Under the pieces are notes generated by a model that saw only the letters and a list, made by a program, of their open reading frames with translations, had not been told where the DNA came from and ran no database searches. The translations under genes and the position numbers were made by a program. Positions 58,173-64,000 of a stretch of 64,000 nucleotides of DNA are shown piece by piece. Source of the DNA: Siphonodentalium dalli (lineage: Eukaryota; Mollusca; Scaphopoda; Gadilida; Siphonodentaliidae); contig CP136061.1 of the NCBI GenBank assembly GCA_032622095.1, positions 251,543,582-251,607,581 of the forward strand, written 5' to 3'. Positions within the stretch are counted from its first letter, which is position 1, and each line of letters starts with the position of its first letter.

Positions 58173-60600
58173 GATGTTACAATTTACATCTGACACTTAA
58201 ATGAGACAGCCAATTCCAATGATTTTGATGTACCGCACTTTCCATGTAGGTACCGGTATTAAACATCATAAATATCATAAATTCAGATGGACAGCTGTCA
58301 GCAGCTCCTAAGTAGCAAAAGGCTAACCAATAACCATGTAACTATGTAGATAAAACGTGTACCATTAATTAGTTGCTGAGAATGGTGGAACAGAGTGAGA
58401 GGTGTTAAACGAAGTTCCTTGACACTTGGGCTGAAATTGTATTTAATGGCCGATTGTGCCATTTGTGGATGAGTTAGGTATATTCCAGTGTAATCTATAA
58501 TATAATTTATTATTTAAAATTAAGGAATCTGCATATACTTTTGTGAATAAATCATTAACAGGTGTCTGGAAACTGTAGAGCATACTTGTAAACCGTACCA
58601 CTAATATCAAGTGGACTATACTCACCCTTTGAGCAGCATAGATATTAGTCCTTCAATCTATCATGAATTCCCTTGTGACTAATTGCCATTAAAAAGCACT
58701 GCGGTGTGAACTGAGCTGAATCTGACACAATGTATCAATACTACCATGTTTCAATATATATCCGAATGTGCGAACATATTGAATTTAATACCGGTAACAA
58801 TTGAATTTGATTTATTATTATTGACGGAACTTCGGAAGTAAAATATAAGTTGAACGTTCTCCGTATAGCAATTAACACAAATGTCGAGTTTCCACAGCAT
58901 AAATCCACATTGGATGATAGGAAATAAAATCCTGATGAAAAACTAAACATTCCGACCACTTTTGTCGCACTGGTAAAGATAATCACTAGGTCACTGAAGC
59001 GACTCGCCCAGACACCGCATTCCATTTATAAGCAGGTCAGCACGTGCTGACCTAATTACACGACCTTGACACAAGTGAGGCTAACTACCCGGTATGCCCA
59101 AAGACCAATAAAGAGGGACATGAGTTAAATTGCCACTGATCTGGTGGTCCGATGACCCGAATATATTTATATAATTTAAAATATACCATGCCAAATCGTA
59201 ATTATCACAGATATATTGCTGACCAAAAATATTATTGCATGCCCTATTATATGACCTATATGCCGTATATGGACCATTACATTATATGAAATGATTGCTT
59301 CTAAAAGTTAGTTGAAACCTGTAAAACACGTAAAAATTTAAGCTTAATGTAATATGTTCTCCTATGAATGAGAGGTGTAAGGCGAGTAAGACAGTGAGTA
59401 ACACCACACACCACCCTATTACAGATACATGTACGAATACACCCTTTCAATGATAGGCTTAATTAACTAAGATAATCCGTACAAATTCAAAATATGATAA
59501 TATGTATCTATAGAGCAATAATTGTAATCCGTATTCAATTAATGTATTTAAAAATGAATTGCTAGTGGTGGTGGGTGGTTTTAAGTACGCATGTGATGGC
59601 ACTGGGCCCTACCTGATTATCAGCTGCCATGTGTCGCAACACGACACTGGAAGGGATAGTCAGTGGGGGCCCAGATCATTTTTTGGAAAGTCAGGATGCG
59701 TGGTGTGATCGTTATGGTGGCGCGTGCGTGATGTATATTGTATTTTGATTTTGTATTTTGTATTTTGTCTTGTATGTCATATATTTTCTTGACGAAGGCA
59801 ATAAAACTATTGAAGACTGCGAGTCGTGTCAGTTTAGGCCAGACATAAAAATGTATCAACTATCAACAGATAACAGCGTTTTGGTATGTGCCGCAGGTAT
59901 TTAAAGTGTATCCTTATACCACTTGATAATGGTTCGAAGAAAGAATGAAAATCATGCAGTTACCCTACAACACCCTTTATTTGACCAAATGTAGTAAAAT
60001 TTTCAACTGATAACAATTCCAATGACAATGTTGACCAGTGTAGGACAATATTGTTTTCTTAAATTACATGCAGTTTTTATATATAGCTGTTAGACAATAA
60101 ATATGATGATAATGACTGGCCACGGGGAGGGACCAGGTCACAATCTTTACAAGTGTTGGACATTTCCAACATTACACCCGCCCCTATGATAAGGTTGGAA
60201 AATTTCCAGCTGATGGCCATTCCAGCCCAAAATTTTGATAAAAAGTAGGAAATTATGCAAATATTGGTCCGAAAACGATACCCCCCCCCCCAAATAAAAT
60301 GTTTGAAAATCAAACTACAAGATCATTTTCAATCTATTGTTGGTTTGGAAATTACAACTAATGTTGTGTCAGGTATGAAATATCCAACCGTTGAACAAGT
60401 TGCCACGTCCCTATCCGTGTTCAATATTCGAAATACACGGGTTGAAATGACAACGAAAACATTCGCCAAGCCCGAGTAACAATTAATCAAAACTGATTTG
60501 CATGTCGCAATGCTTCGGCGTTGACCGTGACGTATAGCGGACACGATTTTTGCTCACACGAACTAATACCGTTTTCTTTCTGTGTGCATTTCTATATCAA
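58173..60600. other. No gene recognised; one perfect palindrome
   Basis: The longest frames (58741-59025 on -, 59620-59859 on -, 60077-60313 on -) have no known motif. At 59034-59053 there is a perfect 20-bp palindrome AGGTCAGCACGTGCTGACCT. TATTTTG-type simple repeats lie at 59735-59775, and a C-run at about 60282. Confidence 0.45.
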
Positions 60601-60724
60601 CCCGTTTACACTAGTCTGCGTGTAGATCTATGTACATGTATATAGCAATGTAAATGCACCCTTAACCCGTTTTGAATTTGTGCCAGGTTCAGTCAGCCAC
60701 GTTTAAAAACAATCTAATCATTGT

Positions 60725-60860
60725 CTCTAATAAAGAGCGTTCATACTTTCGTTTCCCAGAAACATAATAAAGAGCGTTCTCAATTATGATCGCATGTAGT
60801 CGTTTTCGATGTAAAACTGAGGGACTAATTTGGCGCCAAATCAGGTCTTTAAAGAGCGGT
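60725..60860 (+). repeat. Cluster of AATAAAGAGCG motifs
   Basis: TAATAAAGAGCGTTC occurs at about 60729 and 60766, and TTTAAAGAGCGGTT at about 60848. Related copies lie near 32971, 33223, 33268, 36409 and 61596. The motif is too regular for chance A+T drift, but its source is unknown. Confidence 0.5.
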
Positions 60861-61789
60861 TAGCAACCCAATGCTTGCGTTCTCACGGTAGTGAAAGTGA
60901 TTTCCACAAAGCCAGATTTATTGTTGACAAATGAACCATGAAATATAGTTCCGGAAATCGAGTTCATTGTCTCATATTTGTACGCGTCATTTGCTCCATT
61001 TAATTAACGCAAATGTGTTCGTGCAAAAGAACACATTTTCCACGAGTTTAATATGTGACGCCTGTGGGTTTACGCGGACTTGTAATTAACATCTAATAGA
61101 AATAGTATGGTTCCGTGTCATTGTTACAATATTCCGTTGCGTGATATGCAGGGTGGCAATCAGGAGGATGTGATGTCGCATCATATTGGCCTCAAGGTCC
61201 TGACAAAATGCAATTCACTGCGGAACTACGATGGAAATATGAACATATATAATGATGAGAATACCCGTACTTTACTATCGCTATACCCCACCTACACCAA
61301 TGTCCACGCGGTAGTAACGGAAGTCAGTAGACCGGACGCCAACTCTATGCCGTTACGGAGTAGATGCACAGAGTTGGCGTCCGGGCTAAACAATTTAGCG
61401 AGAAATACCGTAATAGATATAATTATGCAGGTTGAAGGGGGTGTACACTAAAAGATAACGAAAATATAACGAAATGCTCATGTGGAGACTATATTATATG
61501 TAAAGATCTAGAGAGGTGATAGGGAGTGATATTAGCTTTTCTTAAGTTTCGACGCGGACGCTCTCCATTTTTTACCCAATCAAAACAATCAGAAACGCTC
61601 TTTATTGTTAGGTAAAATGGAATCCCCCATCGTACAACAATTACTTTGACTGTCACCCAATATGCCACATAACGCAGCAATTCTAAGTAGGAACATGTGT
61701 GCCCAAACCTATTTGTAAACTTGGCAAAACACACTTGACAATGAAACTAAGCATAATATTGTTTTTTTTGCTGCTGGCAGGGCAGTTGA
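60861..61789. other. No confirmed gene; 15-bp stem hairpin
   Basis: A plus frame of 114 codons (61107-61451) is open, but it crosses a perfect hairpin (CCGGACGCCAACTCT at 61332-61346, mirrored at 61370-61384, 23-base loop). It has no domain I know. I leave it uncalled. Confidence 0.4.
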
Positions 61790-62310
61790 AAAATGGCAAT
61801 TTCACGCTGGGGAATCACGTGGTTTCGAGGTTGGTGAGTACCACGCATTCAAAATGTGCAAACGCACAAAATCATAATGTACGAGAAACTGACACAAAAC
61901 TTAGCAGTTTGACTGTTACGCGCATATGCTAGTTTATATTTGAAACAAGTTGATGCCTTATTTGTTCATAAATACTTAGTGGTTTTCTATAACATTCTGA
62001 CCAAAGTTGCCAGTCGGAGGTGCGTGGCATACACCAGTCCATACATCTTGGAGAACCCTTCGACTGACAACTTTGGTCAGAATGTTAGAGCAAACAAATG
62101 TGAATTTGGACATAAATGAGGTATCAGCTTGTTTGAAAAATAGTATAGCATCTGCTCGTAGCTGTCAAAATACTATGTAATATGTCATATCTTAGTTTAT
62201 TACCTTTTTTCCTCGCTTCTTGTCGCGTTTTAGATCGCCTCGGCCATTTTGAATGCGTGATACTCATCAACTAGAAACCACGTGATTCCCCACGGTGAAT
62301 TTGATAACAG
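61790..62310. mobile_element. Foldback element, arms about 230 bp
   Basis: Inverted blocks in order from outside to inside: GGGGAATCACGTGGTTTC with CACGCATTCAAAATG (61815-61858 and 62245-62297), AAACAAGTTGATGCCTTATT (about 61943 and the mirror near 62120), and AACATTCTGACCAAAGTTG (61991-62009, mirror 62070-62090). The centre is about 50 unique bases. The blocks between are diverged. No target duplication or coding frame found. Confidence 0.7.
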
Positions 62311-62435
62311 AAGCACGACAGATATTAATAAATAAATGAGAATTAGAAAAAAAAGTTCAATAATTACCTTCACAATTAACAATTAACAATGGCCGAATAT
62401 GTGTCTTATATCTAGCGTAATCACCGAAGATACTT

Positions 62436-62684
62436 TATATATCATTGTCCAGATAGTGTGGATTTAGGTATCACGTTATATATCATTGTCCAGATAGTGA
62501 GGATTTAGGTATCACGTTATATATCATTGTCCAGAAAGTGTGGATTTGGGTATCACGTTATATATCATTGTCCAGATAGTGTGGATTTAGGTATCACGTT
62601 ATATATCATTGTACAGATAGTGTGGATTTAGGTATCACGTTATATATCATTGTACAGATAGTGTGGATTAAGGTATCACGTATG
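62436..62684. repeat. 41-bp tandem repeat, 6 copies
   Basis: Units ATATATCATTGTCCAGATAG plus TGTGGATTTAGGTATCACGTT. Few differences (GTACAG for GTCCAG in the last two). Confidence 0.92.
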
Positions 62685-63139
62685 CATGAGTTTATACATC
62701 ACTGTTCATCCTTGTTTAATGAGACGACATTTGGCACAAAACTGTTGTTGGTTAAATTCGGTAAAAAATCATTTCCTATTGTGTATTATTTATAAGTAGG
62801 TTATATCATGGTGATAATCGTTTACTCGAAATAGCAACTCAAAGACTCTTGGATATGTATCGTATACGATTCTCAGCATGATACAACCTGTACTTATTTC
62901 CTGCCTCAATCAAGCACTCTATGGGACAAAGGGCACGCGCCGTACAGCCCGAGAACGCAGAAGTCATCGCATTGTTTTGTCGTTGTAAATGATATTGTTA
63001 TTACGCCCTAGACTATGGGTGTTTACTGCTACTGATCTGGCGGTGCCAATGGAACGATGTGGATATTTGGCAGGACAACACATTTCGGGTTTCACGCAAT
63101 ACGACTTATTTTAGGAAATTTCAGTAAGGCTGATCTCGC
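62685..63139. other. No gene; a short internal echo of the next repeat
   Basis: GATATTTGGCAGGACAACAC at about 63060 resembles GATATATCGCAGGACAACAC at about 63167, an internal duplication around the start of the repeat. No other structure seen. Confidence 0.4.
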
Positions 63140-63578
63140 CGTGTCAATGGAGCTACAGCTATGGGGATATATCGCAGGACAACACTATCTCATTGTTGCA
63201 GTATGTAACTTTTATGATCGCGTTGATGGCTTCCGATGTTTAGGAATGAACAATGGCTGGGCCACTGTTGAAGATTTTATTGCGGGAACACGATGCATAA
63301 TATAACAGCTAATAAAGATCGCATTGCGAAGTATCGGGCGTGTATTATATCCGATTAGTATATTTTGGTCCACATTTAGAGGCTTTCTGGTGTGGCGAAT
63401 GAGAAATCTACAGTACTAAGCCGTAATTTTTGTAATAATTTGAAGGATTAGTTGTTTTAAACGAATTCTGAGGTGGTGCATTCATGAAATCAATATATTT
63501 TATATTATACTTTATATATATGCCTAATAATATGATCTTGGGGCGTTACCATTTCTGACTATGGTTTTCTTGTTGGAT
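63140..63578 (+). repeat. Interspersed ~430-bp repeat, copy 2
   Basis: Collinear with 39795-40205 but with an extra ~60 bp after GCGGGAACAC that contains TAATAAAGATCGC. The 82-codon frame at 63057-63305 covers its left part. The corresponding reading in copy 1 keeps about 23 residues (VAVCNYYDRV..RCLGMNNGWA) before a stop. Confidence 0.7.
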
Positions 63579-63641
63579 ATTTAGAGAGATTCTGCTTGTA
63601 GTTATTGTGCATGTGCGGGTAGCCCTAACGTCATGCACATA

Positions 63642-64000
63642 TGTGACCCGCCATATCAAATCCAGTCGTAAGTCGGGATTTGTTTACCCTGTGCCAATGC
63701 ATTCTCTTATATAAGAGAATTCATTGGCCTAACAATTTTTTATCATGTTTTTTAAATAAATGATTCTTACAATTTTTAGGACATAAAATAAAAAACATCC
63801 ATTACCCTGCAGGGAGCCCCACACATATCATATATAGAAGCATATAGAAGAGTGTCGGCTGCTCATGTTTGTCTGGGGCTCTGTATGGGTGGAATTATAA
63901 AATTGTTAAAGAATACAAGAACAAATTATTAAAATTGTAAAAAATTGTTAAGCCAATGCATTCTCTTATATATGCGAGGCGACCTATGGTCGACTCGCAT
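63642..64000 (+). mobile_element. TGTGACCC-family MITE, copy 3 (cut by window edge)
   Basis: Starts TGTGACCCGCCATATCAAAT, as in copy 2. The left hairpin of the cassette is reduced to a short stem (TTCTCTTATATAAGAGAA, 63702-63719), so most of the inner stem and loop has been deleted. The spacer and the beginning of the right hairpin are intact up to the end of the window. Confidence 0.8.

Larger units (their letters stand above)
57562..60664. mobile_element. Possible 3.1-kb element bounded by AGGGTGCATTTACATTGC ends
   Basis: The left terminus is AGGGTGCATTTACATTGCTA (57562) with GTATACAGATCTGTATG. The right terminus at 60615-60661, on the minus strand, is AGGGTGCATTTACATTGCTA with ATGTACATAGATCTACA. 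The pair is inverted, as in a DNA transposon, but no transposase frame lies between. The two may instead be solo MITE halves. It encloses the TTAA element at 57696-58172. Confidence 0.4.

Noticed and set aside
61107-61451. 114-codon plus-strand frame
   Set aside because: It crosses a perfect hairpin and has no recognised domain or flanking gene signals.
61741-61932. Small secreted protein starting MKLSIILFFLLLAG, with a GTGAGT donor-like site at about 61831
   Set aside because: The signal-like start is attractive, but the frame runs into the left arm of a foldback whose sequence is mirrored at 62245-62297. No downstream exon could be recognised.

Overview
The window looks like non-genic DNA from an A+T-rich animal genome. 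A marine invertebrate such as a mollusc is my best guess, from the style of the repeats: (ATT)n-tailed tRNA-type SINE, YADD-type non-LTR retrotransposon relics, many hairpin MITEs and a Helitron carrying internal tandem repeats. I cannot name a species. I find no intact host gene, rRNA, tRNA gene or CRISPR array. Almost every long open frame lies inside a repeat or crosses a palindrome. The only clear protein-coding signals are two dead non-LTR retrotransposon pieces (47648-50442 on +, 5275-5481 on -) and one broken low-complexity frame (11783-12553 on +).

Layout. 1-7.8 kb: a foldback element with a minisatellite in one arm, tRNA-like SINE pieces, a 26-bp satellite, a LINE relic and the first of three 392-bp TTAA-flanked MITEs. 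8.0-11.6 kb: a direct tandem duplication of 1.7-1.9 kb. 11.8-18.4 kb: a broken ORF, two copies of one hAT-like MITE, a foldback element, and a second hAT-like MITE with a perfect 8-bp target-site duplication. 19.7-22.8 kb: MITEs, a short 68-bp satellite and small tandem repeats. 22.8-30.9 kb: a 36-bp satellite of about 224 monomers with higher-order structure (blocks of 53 and 61 monomers). 30.9-44.9 kb: a non-autonomous Helitron, several MITEs with readable target duplications, and tandem repeats. 45-58 kb: SINE, LINE relic, more MITEs, and a 68-bp satellite of about 31 copies interrupted by a MITE. 58-64 kb: sparse, with two foldbacks, a 41-bp repeat and a MITE cut by the window edge.

The most interesting pattern is modular. 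A cassette of two near-perfect 69-nt hairpins that are reverse complements of each other (each starts GCCAATGCATTCTC) occurs in at least eight places: alone, inside a TTAA-flanked MITE family (ends CCCTTTACCCAACA), and inside an unrelated MITE family (ends TGTGACCCGCC). A second family (37570-37972 and 40458-40907) has the same hairpin-pair architecture with different sequence. The 68-bp satellite appears to be a tandem amplification of the end of another TTAA-flanked element. Several unrelated families here sit on TTAA.

All positions come from reading by eye, so repeat boundaries can be off by a few bases unless a target-site duplication is stated.
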